Positions 24,289 to 33,104 of a DNA stretch of 64,000 bases are shown piece by piece. The stretch comes from Streptomyces sp. NBC_00247. GTDB taxonomy: Bacteria > Actinomycetota > Actinomycetes > Streptomycetales > Streptomycetaceae. A model generated the notes under the pieces. It saw only the letters and a program-made list of their open reading frames with translations, was not told the DNA's origin and did no database searches. The stretch lies in assembly GCF_036188265.1 (NCBI RefSeq), contig NZ_CP108093.1, forward strand, positions 6,787,001-6,851,000, given 5' to 3'. Position numbers and translations under genes: made by a program. Numbering within the stretch: position 1 is the first letter of the stretch; each line of letters opens with the position of its first letter.

Positions 24289-25851
24289 TCAGAGACCGGT
24301 TACCTTGGCGCCCGCCGACACCTCGTAGACCAGAGTGACCGTGCGATGTCCGCCGGGCGGCAGGGAGACGTCCCAGCGGACGATGCCCTCGGCGTCGACC
24401 GCGTCCGGCGCGGGGGAGCAGCCGTCCTTGCTCACGCGCACCTCCACCGCGGAGACCTCCGAGACCGGGACGCGCTCGTGCAGGACGACCACCCGTTCGC
24501 CCGCGTCGCCGGGGGCCGAGAACCGCGATACCCGCAGCCGTACCGTCCGGGTGGCCACGGTCCGCTGGGTGATGCCGGTGGTGTCGCGGGACTCCTCGGC
24601 CTCCCGGACCACGTGGAAGTCGTCGAGGCTGCCGAAGGCCAGCTCGACCGGGCCGCCGGGCGCGGTGAAGTCCAGCGTGCCGCGCCCGCTGAACCCGCTT
24701 CCGCGGATCAGGTCCACCGGTCCGGCGAGCAGCGCGTGGCCGGAAAGGTTCTCGAACCGCACCACTTGGGTGACCAGCGGGGACAACTCCGGTGCACAGG
24801 CGTACTCGTCGCGCGCGGCGGAGGTGAACGAGGAGAGCAGTACACGGTGGGCGCGGCCGTCACCTGCCACCGAGACCGGCGCGGGAGCCCTCAGCACGCG
24901 CGCCTCGCCGCCGTCGTCCACCCCTGGGAGGCCGAGCACCGGGGCGGGGCCGAGCGAGGCGATCTCCTCCTCGCGCAACTCGACCTCCACCGCACGGCGT
25001 TCGGCCGCAGGGCGGTCCTTCAGCGTCAGCCGGTCCTCGGTCAGCCGCGGTGGTGCGCCCGCCGACGCCGAGCGGGCCGTCGACAGGGTCAGCGGTACGT
25101 CCGACCAGTCCTCGCCGGTCCGCTGCCAGACCACCGCGTCCGTCTCCAGCGTCAGGGACTCCCCGTCGAGCGCGGCCCGGTAGGCGGGCCGCCACAGTGC
25201 GCACGGGGTGAGATGGGTCAGACGCAGCACGGCCGCCCCCGCCGCCCCGGCTTCCACGGTCAGCTCGATGTGGCCGACGAGTTCGGCAGGTTCCTCCTCG
25301 GTCAGGGCCATGGCCCTTTCCGTTTCGCCGAGCTGGTCGCCCAGGGTCGCCAGCCGGGCCTCCACGGAGCGGAGTCGCTCGCCGTACGCGTCACGTTCTT
25401 CGTCCACCCTGTCCAGTTCGCCCGCCCAGCGGGACTGCTCGGGTTCGCCGGCGCCGGAGCCCTCGCCGATGTCCCGCAGCAGATCGGCGGCGAGTCGGCC
25501 GAGGACGTCGAGGCGGGTGCGCAGGCGGTCGCGCTGCCTCTCCAGGAGCGGCAGCTCCTCTTCGAGGGCGCGCACGCGGTGGCGGAGGGGAGAGTCCTCA
25601 TCTGTGAGCGGATGCGGTCCGCGCGGTGTCCAGGTGCGGACGATCCGCACGTCGAGGACGGTCGCGGCGTACGGAGCGGTCAGCTCCGCGTGGAGACTCC
25701 GATCGACGGCCAGCGCGCTGACGGGGCCGAGACGGAGCCGCTGGACGCCGGGCACCAGGTCGAGCGCGGCGGTGCGCTCGACCTGGGCCCGGTCTTCCAG
25801 GCAAGTGACGGCGGTGACGGGGAGGGGAATTGGCTTCGGGGCCGTGGACAT
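24289..25851 (-). CDS. DUF4139-domain (MuiA-like) protein, copy A
   Basis: A 520-aa cytoplasmic protein with no signal peptide or membrane span. The N-terminal DUF4140-like segment has LPVTAVTCLEDRAQVER. A long coiled-coil follows (about residues 85-195, rich in Glu/Arg/Leu heptads) and then the DUF4139 beta-rich region, with LTPCALWRPAYRA and VVWQRTGEDWSDVPLTLSTA. The family is named after the mucoidy inhibitor MuiA, but its function is not established. It follows a longer relative by 8 nt and is surely co-transcribed with it. Confidence 0.85.
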   Translation of the reverse strand: MSTAPKPIPLPVTAVTCLEDRAQVERTAALDLVPGVQRLRLGPVSALAVDRSLHAELTAPYAATVLDVRIVRTWTPRGPHPLTDEDSPLRHRVRALEEELPLLERQRDRLRTRLDVLGRLAADLLRDIGEGSGAGEPEQSRWAGELDRVDEERDAYGERLRSVEARLATLGDQLGETERAMALTEEEPAELVGHIELTVEAGAAGAAVLRLTHLTPCALWRPAYRAALDGESLTLETDAVVWQRTGEDWSDVPLTLSTARSASAGAPPRLTEDRLTLKDRPAAERRAVEVELREEEIASLGPAPVLGLPGVDDGGEARVLRAPAPVSVAGDGRAHRVLLSSFTSAARDEYACAPELSPLVTQVVRFENLSGHALLAGPVDLIRGSGFSGRGTLDFTAPGGPVELAFGSLDDFHVVREAEESRDTTGITQRTVATRTVRLRVSRFSAPGDAGERVVVLHERVPVSEVSAVEVRVSKDGCSPAPDAVDAEGIVRWDVSLPPGGHRTVTLVYEVSAGAKVTGL

Positions 25852-25859
25852 GGCGGGTG

Positions 25860-27875
25860 TCAGCTCCTGCGGTTGCCGCCGACCAGGGACTTGCCGGTCG
25901 GTATGCGGATCTCGTAGCCGCCGTCGAGGGCGGCGGTGGCACCTGCGGCCAGGTCCAGGCGCCAGACACGGGTGCCCGGTGCGTGGTGGTCGGGCCCCGC
26001 GCCCTCCGCGGGCACGGTCCAGCCGGCCCGCTCCTCGATCCGTACGTCCGGATCGGAGGTGACGGGCACCCGCTCGTGGACCTCGACCAGGACGGGCCGC
26101 GCGAGCCCGTTGGCCAGCTCCACGCGCACACCGTGGTTGAGCACGGTGGTGTTGCCGCGCAGTCCGGAGGTCGATTCGTGCAGGTTGGAGCGCCGGGTGA
26201 CGCGGATACCCTCGGCGGGCCCGAGCCCCACCCGGCGGACGGCACCGGGGGCGAGCGTGGGCAGGGCGGCGGTCAGCAGGAACTCGTCGTCGACGGTGAC
26301 CTCCACCGGCCCGGCCAGCAGAGCCTGGCCGGTGGCGTTGGAGAGCACCAGCGTCGCGTAGACGGTCTGTTCCACGGACGGCACCGCGAGGTACTCGGCG
26401 CGCAGGCCCACCGGGATCTCGCCGACGGTGACGGTGTGCCAGGTGCCGTCGGACGGTACGTCGGCCCGGGCGGCGGCGTCGAAGCGGTGGTCGAAGGAAC
26501 CCGCCGACTCCCGGGGCCGCACGGCTTGTCCCGGCAGTGGCAACGAGGCCACCGCTTCGGCACGGCGGCGGTGTTCGGCCACCACCGGATCGAACGGCAC
26601 GTCGGCAAAGAGCCTGCCCCGGCGACCGCCCTGCTCGTCGGGGCCGGACAGGACGAGGCTCGTGTAGTCGAGCTCGGCGCTGGTCGGCCGGGGCGGGCCG
26701 GCCGGCGGGGGAGGCGCCGCGGCCGGCGCGGGGGCACCGGGCGCCATGGGGGCGGGCGCGCCGGGCGCGGGGGCGGCACCGTAGGACATGCCGGCCGGGG
26801 CAGCCGGGAAACCGCCGGTGGGCGGCGGACCACCGCGTCCCTTCCGCGCCCGCGCCGACGCGGGCGCCGACAGCGGCGGAGGCGGAGGCGGGGCGGAGCC
26901 GGCCGCGGCGCCGCCCGCGAGCGCCGGGGCCGCCCGTGAGGTGACGGGCGCGGCCGGGCGGGGGCCCGCCGCGTCGTAGCCGGAGAAGAGACCGGCCAGC
27001 CCCGCCGGAGGCTCACGCCACCCGGCCGGGGCGGGGGCGGGCTGACTGCGCCCGATCCGGACGGAGCGGAGTTTCGGAAGATCGGTCCGGCGCCGCAGGT
27101 CGGCGGTGGCCAACGCGATGCGTACGCCGGTCCAGTCCTCGCCGGTCCGCTGGGCGACGGACGCGCGCAGCACCAGGCGCCCGCCTCCGTCGCCCTGGCG
27201 GTACGCGAGGAGGTAGGCCGGCACCCAGACAGCCCCGGGCACGCCGTACTCCAGCTCCAACTCCGCCTCACCGGCGCCGTCGAGGGTCAGTACGGCGCCG
27301 ACCGAGGCCTCCACGTGCGCGGCCGGGGCGTCGGTGGAGGCGCGGGCGAGCCGGTCGGAGGCGACCTTCCACTCGTGTTCGGCCGTGCGCAGGGCCTCCT
27401 CCAGCCCGGCGAGGCGCTGGTGCAGCTCCGTCAGGCGCCCGTCGACGAAATCGGCCAGCTCCAGCCACGCGTCGACCGGGGTGCGGCGGTGCGGGTCGTC
27501 GCGCTTGCGCGGCGGTGGTACCGGGCGGAGCGCCCCGGTCTCCTCGATCCGGCTCAGCACCCGGTCCCGGCGATCCCGCGCCGCCGCGTACGCGTCCTTC
27601 AGCCGTTCGACCTCGTCCCGCAGGCCCTGGGGGGCTTCCGCGTCGAGCGGTGCGGCCTCCGTGGCCACCCTGGCCTCGGTGACGCGAAGCCCCGAGGAGC
27701 CCAGGACGCGGGCCCGCAGCGAGCCCGGGTCGAGGGTGCGGGGCAGCCCCGTCACCCGTATCCGGCCGTCGGGCGGCACGGTGCCCCGGGCCAGGCGGCG
27801 ACAGACCGCGCCCTGCGCGTACACCACGACCGAGTCGAGGGTCGATTCCCAGCTCTGCGCCGGTCCAGCCGTCAT
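25860..27875 (-). CDS. DUF4139-domain (MuiA-like) protein, copy B
   Basis: A 671-aa relative of the downstream gene with the same order: N-terminal DUF4140-like strand (LDSVVVYAQGAVCRR), coiled-coil (about 80-175), then DUF4139 with VPGAVWVPAYLLAYR and VAQRTGEDWTGVRIALATA. It differs by a Pro/Ala/Gly-rich linker of about 120 residues in the middle (about 290-410), probably unstructured. The two proteins may form a heteromeric coiled-coil complex; that is inference from the pairing. Function unknown. Confidence 0.85.
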   Translation of the reverse strand: MTAGPAQSWESTLDSVVVYAQGAVCRRLARGTVPPDGRIRVTGLPRTLDPGSLRARVLGSSGLRVTEARVATEAAPLDAEAPQGLRDEVERLKDAYAAARDRRDRVLSRIEETGALRPVPPPRKRDDPHRRTPVDAWLELADFVDGRLTELHQRLAGLEEALRTAEHEWKVASDRLARASTDAPAAHVEASVGAVLTLDGAGEAELELEYGVPGAVWVPAYLLAYRQGDGGGRLVLRASVAQRTGEDWTGVRIALATADLRRRTDLPKLRSVRIGRSQPAPAPAGWREPPAGLAGLFSGYDAAGPRPAAPVTSRAAPALAGGAAAGSAPPPPPPLSAPASARARKGRGGPPPTGGFPAAPAGMSYGAAPAPGAPAPMAPGAPAPAAAPPPPAGPPRPTSAELDYTSLVLSGPDEQGGRRGRLFADVPFDPVVAEHRRRAEAVASLPLPGQAVRPRESAGSFDHRFDAAARADVPSDGTWHTVTVGEIPVGLRAEYLAVPSVEQTVYATLVLSNATGQALLAGPVEVTVDDEFLLTAALPTLAPGAVRRVGLGPAEGIRVTRRSNLHESTSGLRGNTTVLNHGVRVELANGLARPVLVEVHERVPVTSDPDVRIEERAGWTVPAEGAGPDHHAPGTRVWRLDLAAGATAALDGGYEIRIPTGKSLVGGNRRS

Positions 27876-28135
27876 GTGTTCCGCACCCCCGCCGTGTTCA
27901 TGCCGAGCGCAGCTTACGCGGGGGCGATCCCGGCGTAAGCCGTTGGCCGGAAAGGAGGTTGGCCGGAGGGGGGCGTGGGACGAGGACGCTGCGGTTCGTC
28001 GTCGTGGGGTGGTGCCTCACAGCGGTGGCGCGCGAAGGCTCACCGGAGTCCGGCTGTCGGGCGGATCCGGTGAGGGGTGACGGGGTGGTGCGGCCGGGGC
28101 GGGCGGGGGAACGAGCCCTGTTCATCGAGCCCCTG

Positions 28136-28449
28136 TTTGACCGTGTGCATGACTTCAAGGCGGCCCGCGGCCACGGCATCATCGATGCCCTTACCGACGC
28201 CGGTCTGGCCTGCTGGGCCGACAAGGGTTACCAGGGCGCGGGCGGCACCGTCCGAGTACCCCTCCGCGGCCGGTGGGAGCGACTGTCCGCAGGTCAGCAA
28301 GCCGTCAACATCGCCCACGCGCGCATCCGTGCCGGGGCGAGCAGGCCATGGCCACCCTGAAGACCCGGCGCCTGCCACGCAAACTCCGCTGCAGCATCAA
28401 TCGCATCACCGGGCTCGTCCAAGCCCTCCTCACCCCGCACCTGAACTGA
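28136..28449 (+). pseudogene. IS5-type (DDE) transposase C-terminal remnant, frameshifted
   Basis: The piece starting FDRVHDFKAARGHGIIDAL and containing CWADKGYQGAG and RLSAGQQAVNIAHARIRA matches the C-terminal DDE core of IS5-group transposases common in Streptomyces. Near 28338 the frame shifts to one reading GEQAMATLKTRRLPRKL and ending at 28449. The N-terminal half is missing and I see no terminal inverted repeats, so this is a dead fragment. It marks an old insertion between the DUF4139 pair and the following hypothetical gene. Confidence 0.8.
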
Positions 28450-28509
28450 ACAGACCGAGGTGGGCAGTCGCCCCCTTCGCCATGCCTCGAACTGAGGAAA
28501 AATGGCTCC

Positions 28510-28902
28510 ATGAGTTTCGACATCTTCGTGTGCCGGTTCGAGAACGGTGAGCCGACGCCGTTGGACACGAGTGCTGCGCACGAGGTCCTCGATCCCTATG
28601 TGGTGGCACGGGACCCCCGGACGGGCTTCCTGCAGGTCCGTACGGCGAAGGGGGAGGAGGCGGATGTGTTCATCTCCAGCCAGGACAACATCACCTTCAA
28701 CCGCTTCGGAGGCAGCGGAATCATGGACCTCCTGGCCGTCCTGCTGCGCCGGCTGGATGCCGTGCTCGTCGTCCCGGGCGGACCAACCATGATTCAGCGG
28801 GACGAGGACCGCGACCTTCTGCCCGCCGCCCTCAGGGACGAGTGGCCCGTTGTCGTGGCCCGCACCGGCGCGGAGATCGACCGGGCGATCCGGGTGTCCT
28901 GA
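28510..28902 (+). CDS. Hypothetical protein, 130 aa
   Basis: A cytoplasmic protein beginning MSFDIFVCRFENGEP with good Streptomyces codon bias. It has no membrane segment. The N-terminal strand resembles small actinobacterial proteins often found near toxins or mobile genes, but I cannot assign a family. It lies 60 nt after a transposase remnant and upstream of a strong terminator hairpin. The ribosome site is weak (GAGGAAAAATGGCTCC region). Confidence 0.7.
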   Translation: MSFDIFVCRFENGEPTPLDTSAAHEVLDPYVVARDPRTGFLQVRTAKGEEADVFISSQDNITFNRFGGSGIMDLLAVLLRRLDAVLVVPGGPTMIQRDEDRDLLPAALRDEWPVVVARTGAEIDRAIRVS

Positions 28903-29009
28903 ACGGACGGACGAGGGGCCCATCCTGATACGGACCACGGACCACTGGGAACGGCATCGTGAGGACCACTCTCGTCCTTCACCGACCTGAGGGTGGAAAA
29001 AGCTCAAAC

Positions 29010-29105
29010 ATGGTCGACGAGTGCGACAACAGCCTCTACATCTACCTCCAGGAGCTGCACGCCGACGTGCTCCGGGTGTTTCCGCAGCTCGTCCACGCCT
29101 CGTGA
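29010..29105 (+). CDS. Possible small protein, 31 aa
   Basis: A short frame (MVDECDNSLYIYLQELHADV and onward) with almost uniform G/C third positions, unlike random sequence. It reads like one acidic amphipathic helix. There is only a weak ribosome site (GGGTGG about 13 nt upstream). It is followed by a strong hairpin at 29199-29229. It may be a real small gene or the leftover end of a larger one; I do not recognise it. Confidence 0.35.
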   Translation: MVDECDNSLYIYLQELHADVLRVFPQLVHAS

Positions 29106-29198
29106 CCGAATCCCTGTTCCGGGGGATCGGACGGGGCGCCCGGTATTCGACCGGATGTGCGGCCCGAGGGCTGGGCCGGGTGGGTCGTAACCGGTGAC

Positions 29199-29229
29199 GG
29201 GTGGGTGGCGACCTCGTCGCCACCCACCC
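29199..29229. terminator. Terminator hairpin between converging genes
   Basis: Perfect 14-bp arms at 29199-29212 and 29216-29229 with a CTC loop. It lies between rightward short genes and the leftward membrane-protein gene. Confidence 0.85.
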
Positions 29230-29275
29230 CGGTGTGCTTCGAAACTGCTCGACGGCCCCAGATCCTGGGGAGCGG

Positions 29276-29551
29276 TCACGCGTTCGCCACGACGGCGCCC
29301 AGGATCATGCCGCCCACCAGGCCGATCGCGCTGACCACGATGGCGATCGTGGCGAAGCGCTCGTGGCGGACGGTCTTGGCGACGATCGCCAGGATCACGC
29401 CGATCACGCCGAAGACGATCGGGAAGAAGAGGAGCGCGATCACGCCCAGCACCATCGCGATGATGCTCAGCACGTTTCCTGCCCCGCCGGTGCGCTGCGG
29501 CGTGCCGGGGTACTGCTGCCCGGTCGGCTGGTTGTCGTACTCCGTGGTCAT
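29276..29551 (-). CDS. Small membrane protein (DUF4190-like)
   Basis: A 91-aa protein with a polar Gln/Thr/Pro-rich N-terminus of about 27 residues and two hydrophobic hairpin segments, about 28-58 (VLSIIAMVLGVIALLFFPIV region) and 65-89 (FATIAIVVSAIGLVGG region). The ATG at 29551 has AAGGAGTGAACAG upstream. This layout fits DUF4190-type proteins, which are common in Streptomyces and of unknown role. Confidence 0.8.
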   Translation of the reverse strand: MTTEYDNQPTGQQYPGTPQRTGGAGNVLSIIAMVLGVIALLFFPIVFGVIGVILAIVAKTVRHERFATIAIVVSAIGLVGGMILGAVVANA

Positions 29552-29728
29552 CTGTTCACTCCTTGGGACGATCACCCTGGGTGCCGATCCGGGGACGGAC
29601 CGGCCTAAGGCCACGAGTGCCCGCAAGTCCCTCTGTCACACCATGACTTGGCCTTCCTTGCCGGTCGAGGGAGCGGAGTGTCGGCTTCCGGTGGGCGGAA
29701 CGGCCGTCTCGGCATGTGGTGCGGAGGT

Positions 29729-29757
29729 TTGACATTAGAGGGACTTATGGTCAATAA
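29729..29757 (+). promoter_or_regulatory. Candidate promoter for the DUF1684/oligopeptide operon
   Basis: TTGACA at 29729-29734 is followed after 17 nt by CAATAA at 29752-29757, in one of the most A/T-rich patches of the window. The first start codon lies about 70 nt downstream. The -35 box is perfect and the -10 box poor. Confidence 0.45.
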
Positions 29758-29825
29758 AGGGGATGCTTTGGCCATGCATTCACGTCCTGTCACTCGGGGC
29801 GCTGAGGGCTGCCCCGCCTAGACGA

Positions 29826-30566
29826 ATGAGTACTGCCGTGTCCGACTCCACCCCCGCCCGCGCCGCCGTCGACCCGGCGGAGGAATGGGACGCCTGGCGC
29901 GCCGAGCGTCACCGTGCGCTCACCTCCCCCATGGGCAACCTCGCCCTGGTCGAGACCCGCTGGGCGCCGACGGGGGAGACCCCGGACGCGGAGGCCGCAC
30001 GCGCGGACGCGCCGGACACCGTGACCGTCACCGAGGTCCGCCGCACCGACCTGGTCAGCGGTGAGCCCGAGCGGGGCCTTCGGCTCTGGGACGCCGACGC
30101 GCCCGCCATCCGCGCCTTCGACCGGGTCGACACCTTCGCGTACGACCCCGCTCTGGTGCTGGAGGCCACGTACACACCCGTCCCCGGCGCCCGGCGCGTC
30201 GCCTTCGAGCACATCCGGGACAACGGCGGCAGCCGTGACCTGGTCGTCCCGGGCGACATCGCGCTCACCTTCGACGGCCGCGACTACACCCTGAGCGCCT
30301 TCGACGACGACGGCACCCTGCTCCTCGTCTTCGGCGACCCGACCAACGGCGACTCCACCTACGGCGCCGGCCGCTTCCTCTTCGTGCGGCGCACCGAGGA
30401 CGAGAGCCGGGTCGTCCTCGACTTCAACCGGGCCTTCGTGCCGCCCTGCGGGTTCTCCGATCAGTACAACTGTCCGATGCCGCCGCGGCAGAACCGCTTC
30501 CACCTGCCCATCGAGGCCGGTGAGAAGCTCCCCGTCTTCCGCGACGGCTTCGACGCCCAGCACTGA
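29826..30566 (+). CDS. DUF1684 family protein
   Basis: A 246-aa cytoplasmic protein of the DUF1684 family. Landmarks are the N-terminal EWDAWRAERHRALTSPMGNLAL and the C-terminal DFNRAFVPPCGFSDQYNCPMPP, with its Cys pair and NCPxPP motif. No function is established. The ATG at 29826 has no clear ribosome site; the frame extending to 29763 offers none better. It precedes the oligopeptide-binding protein gene by 52 nt and probably shares its transcript. Confidence 0.88.
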   Translation: MSTAVSDSTPARAAVDPAEEWDAWRAERHRALTSPMGNLALVETRWAPTGETPDAEAARADAPDTVTVTEVRRTDLVSGEPERGLRLWDADAPAIRAFDRVDTFAYDPALVLEATYTPVPGARRVAFEHIRDNGGSRDLVVPGDIALTFDGRDYTLSAFDDDGTLLLVFGDPTNGDSTYGAGRFLFVRRTEDESRVVLDFNRAFVPPCGFSDQYNCPMPPRQNRFHLPIEAGEKLPVFRDGFDAQH

Positions 30567-30618
30567 TCGCCGGTACCCACCGCCCCGCAGCTCCACGCAC
30601 CGAAAGAACCCTCACCCC

Positions 30619-32139
30619 ATGAGCACCAAGAAGAACGTCCTGCTCTCCACCGCGACCGTCGCCGCCCTCGCCGTGGCCCTGACCGCCTGCGGCGGCGACG
30701 GCGGCACCAGCGCCTCCGGCGGCGGCACCTGGAACAAGGACGCGATCGTCAACATCGGCTCCCTCTACGAGCCGCAGAACCTCGACAACACCGCCGGCGG
30801 CGGCCAGGGCGTCACCGAGGTGCTCAACGGCAACGTCTACGAAGGCCTGTTCCGGCTCACCGACGACGGCAAGGTCGACAAGCTCCTTGCCGAGGACTAC
30901 CGGACCAGCGCCGACGGCCTCACCTACACCTTCACCCTGCGCGACGGCGTGAAGTTCCACAGCGGCAAGGCCCTCACCAGCGAGGACGTCAAGTACAGCC
31001 TGGAGAAGGTGCTCGCGAAGGACTCCCAGTCCGCACGCAAGAGCAACCTGGAAGTCGTCAAGGACATCGCCACCCCCGACGCCCGGACCGTGAAGATCAC
31101 GCTGTCCCAGAAGTCGGTCTCCTTCGTCTACAACCTCTCCTACGTCTGGATCATCAACTCCCAGGCGAAGAACCTGAAGACGACCGAGGACGGCACCGGG
31201 CCGTACACCCTCGACAAGTGGACCCGCGGCTCCGCGCTCAGCCTGAACCGCTTCGCCGGTTACTGGGGCACCGCCGCCGCCAACAAGCAGGTCGTCTTCC
31301 ACTACTACAAGGACGCCACCGCGCTGAACAACGCGCTGCTGACCAACGCCGTCGACGTGGTCACCAGCGAGCAGTCGCCCGACGCCCTGGAGCAGTTCAA
31401 GAGCAACGGCTCCTACAAGGTCAGCGACGGCGACTCCACCACCAAGCTGCTGCTGGCGTTCAACGACAAGGCCAAGCCGTTCACCGACGTCAAGGTGCGC
31501 CAGGCCGTCTCCGCCGCCATCGACGACAAGAAGCTCCTGGAGTCCGTCTGGGGCGGCTACGGCAAGCAGATCGGCTCGATGGTCCCGCCCACCGACCCCT
31601 GGTACGAGGACCTCACCTCCGTCAACGCCTACGACGTGACGAAGGCCAAGAAGCTGCTCGCGGAGGCCGGTTACGCCAAGGGATTCAGCTTCACCCTCGA
31701 CACCCCCAACTACGACCCGCACCCGACCGCCGCGACCTTCATCAAGTCCCAGCTGGCCAAGGTCGGCATCACCGTCAAGATCAACACGATCACGCCCGAC
31801 GAGTGGTACACCAAGGTCTACAAGAACCACGACTTCTCGGCCACGCTCCAGGAGCACGTCAACGACCGCGACCTGGTCTGGTACGGCAACCCCGACTTCT
31901 ACTGGGGCTACGACAACCCGCAGGTCACCCAGTGGGTCAAGGAGGCCGAAGAGGCCCCCAACGCGGCCGCCCAGACCGAACTGCTGAAGAAGGTCAACGA
32001 GCAGACCGCGAAGGACGCCGCCAGCGACTGGCTCTACCTCTACCCGCAGATCGTCGTCGCGAGCACCAAGCTCTCCGGCTACCCGGTCAACGGCCTGAAC
32101 ACCCAGTTCTTCGCCTACGACATCAAGAAGACGGGCTGA
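30619..32139 (+). CDS. Oligopeptide/dipeptide-binding lipoprotein (SBP family 5)
   Basis: A 506-aa binding lipoprotein with lipobox LTAC near residue 24 and a Gly/Ser linker. The mature part shows the family 5 core: FTLRDGVKFHSGKALTSEDV and KVRQAVSAAIDDKKL. Family 5 proteins bind peptides, nickel, some sugars or siderophores; the ligand is not readable here. The stop and the next start share a base (TGATG), so the permease is translated with it. Confidence 0.93.
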   Translation: MSTKKNVLLSTATVAALAVALTACGGDGGTSASGGGTWNKDAIVNIGSLYEPQNLDNTAGGGQGVTEVLNGNVYEGLFRLTDDGKVDKLLAEDYRTSADGLTYTFTLRDGVKFHSGKALTSEDVKYSLEKVLAKDSQSARKSNLEVVKDIATPDARTVKITLSQKSVSFVYNLSYVWIINSQAKNLKTTEDGTGPYTLDKWTRGSALSLNRFAGYWGTAAANKQVVFHYYKDATALNNALLTNAVDVVTSEQSPDALEQFKSNGSYKVSDGDSTTKLLLAFNDKAKPFTDVKVRQAVSAAIDDKKLLESVWGGYGKQIGSMVPPTDPWYEDLTSVNAYDVTKAKKLLAEAGYAKGFSFTLDTPNYDPHPTAATFIKSQLAKVGITVKINTITPDEWYTKVYKNHDFSATLQEHVNDRDLVWYGNPDFYWGYDNPQVTQWVKEAEEAPNAAAQTELLKKVNEQTAKDAASDWLYLYPQIVVASTKLSGYPVNGLNTQFFAYDIKKTG

Positions 32140-33104
32140 TGGCGCGCTACCTCCTGCGCCGGTTCGCCTTCCTCCTTGTGTCGCTGGCCCTGGCGAGCGT
32201 GGTGCTCTTCGCACTGCTGCGCCTGCTCCCCGGCGACCCGGCCAACGCACTCACCGCGGTCGGCGCCAGTCCCGAGCAGATCGCCGCGGCCCGCCACTCC
32301 ATCGGCTCGGACCGGCCGCTGCCCGAGCAGTTCACCCACTGGATCGGGCAGCTGGCGAGCGGGGACCTCGGTACCTCGTTCGTCAGCTCGCTCCCGGTGG
32401 GCCCCGAGGTCAGCGCCCGGCTCGACGTCACCGTCCCGCTCACGCTGGCCGCGTTCGTGCTCGCCGTGGTGGTCGCCGTACCGGCCGGGTTCGTGGCCGC
32501 GTACAAGCGGCGCACCTGGTACGGCGCGCTGCTCAGCGGCGTGTCCCAACTGGGCATCGCTGTCCCCGTGTTCTGGCTCGGCATGATCCTCATCGCGGTC
32601 TTCGCGCTGAACGCCGGCTGGCTGCCGTCCGGCGGCTTCCCGCCGGACGGCTGGGACGACCCCGCCGAGGCCGTCCGCGCCCTGGTGCTGCCGGTCGTGA
32701 CCATCGCCCTGGTGATGAGCGCGTCCCTGATCCGCTACGTACGCTCCGCCACCCTGGACGTCCTCGGCAGCGACCACCTGCGTACGGCACGCGCCCTCGG
32801 CTCGTCCTTCGGGCGCGCCATGTGGCGGCACGGCCTGCGCAACGCCGCCGTCCCGGTGATCTCCATCCTCGGAATCGAGCTCGCCTCCACCCTGCTCGGA
32901 GCCGTCGTCGTGGAATCGGTGTACGCGCTGCCGGGCCTCGGCTCGATGCTCGCCAACGGCATCTCCCAGCACGACTACCCGGTCATCCAGGGCGTGCTGT
33001 TCGTCTCCACCCTCGCGGTGCTCCTGATCGGCTTCGTCGCCGACCTGGTCCAGCGGATCATCGACCCGCGGCTGCGCGGCCGGCTCTCCGGAGGTGCCCG
33101 ATGA
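32139..33104 (+). CDS. Oligopeptide ABC permease, DppB/OppB type
   Basis: A 321-aa inner-membrane permease. It starts with the typical MARYLLRRFAFLLVS and has six predicted spans. The EAA loop region reads LRTARALGSSFGRAMWRHGLRNAAVPV. The start overlaps the binding protein stop (TGATG) and the end overlaps the next permease (ATGA). Confidence 0.94.
   Translation: MARYLLRRFAFLLVSLALASVVLFALLRLLPGDPANALTAVGASPEQIAAARHSIGSDRPLPEQFTHWIGQLASGDLGTSFVSSLPVGPEVSARLDVTVPLTLAAFVLAVVVAVPAGFVAAYKRRTWYGALLSGVSQLGIAVPVFWLGMILIAVFALNAGWLPSGGFPPDGWDDPAEAVRALVLPVVTIALVMSASLIRYVRSATLDVLGSDHLRTARALGSSFGRAMWRHGLRNAAVPVISILGIELASTLLGAVVVESVYALPGLGSMLANGISQHDYPVIQGVLFVSTLAVLLIGFVADLVQRIIDPRLRGRLSGGAR

Noticed and set aside
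28136..28449. A functional insertion sequence
   Set aside because: The N-terminal half is missing, a frameshift is present, and no terminal inverted repeats are visible.
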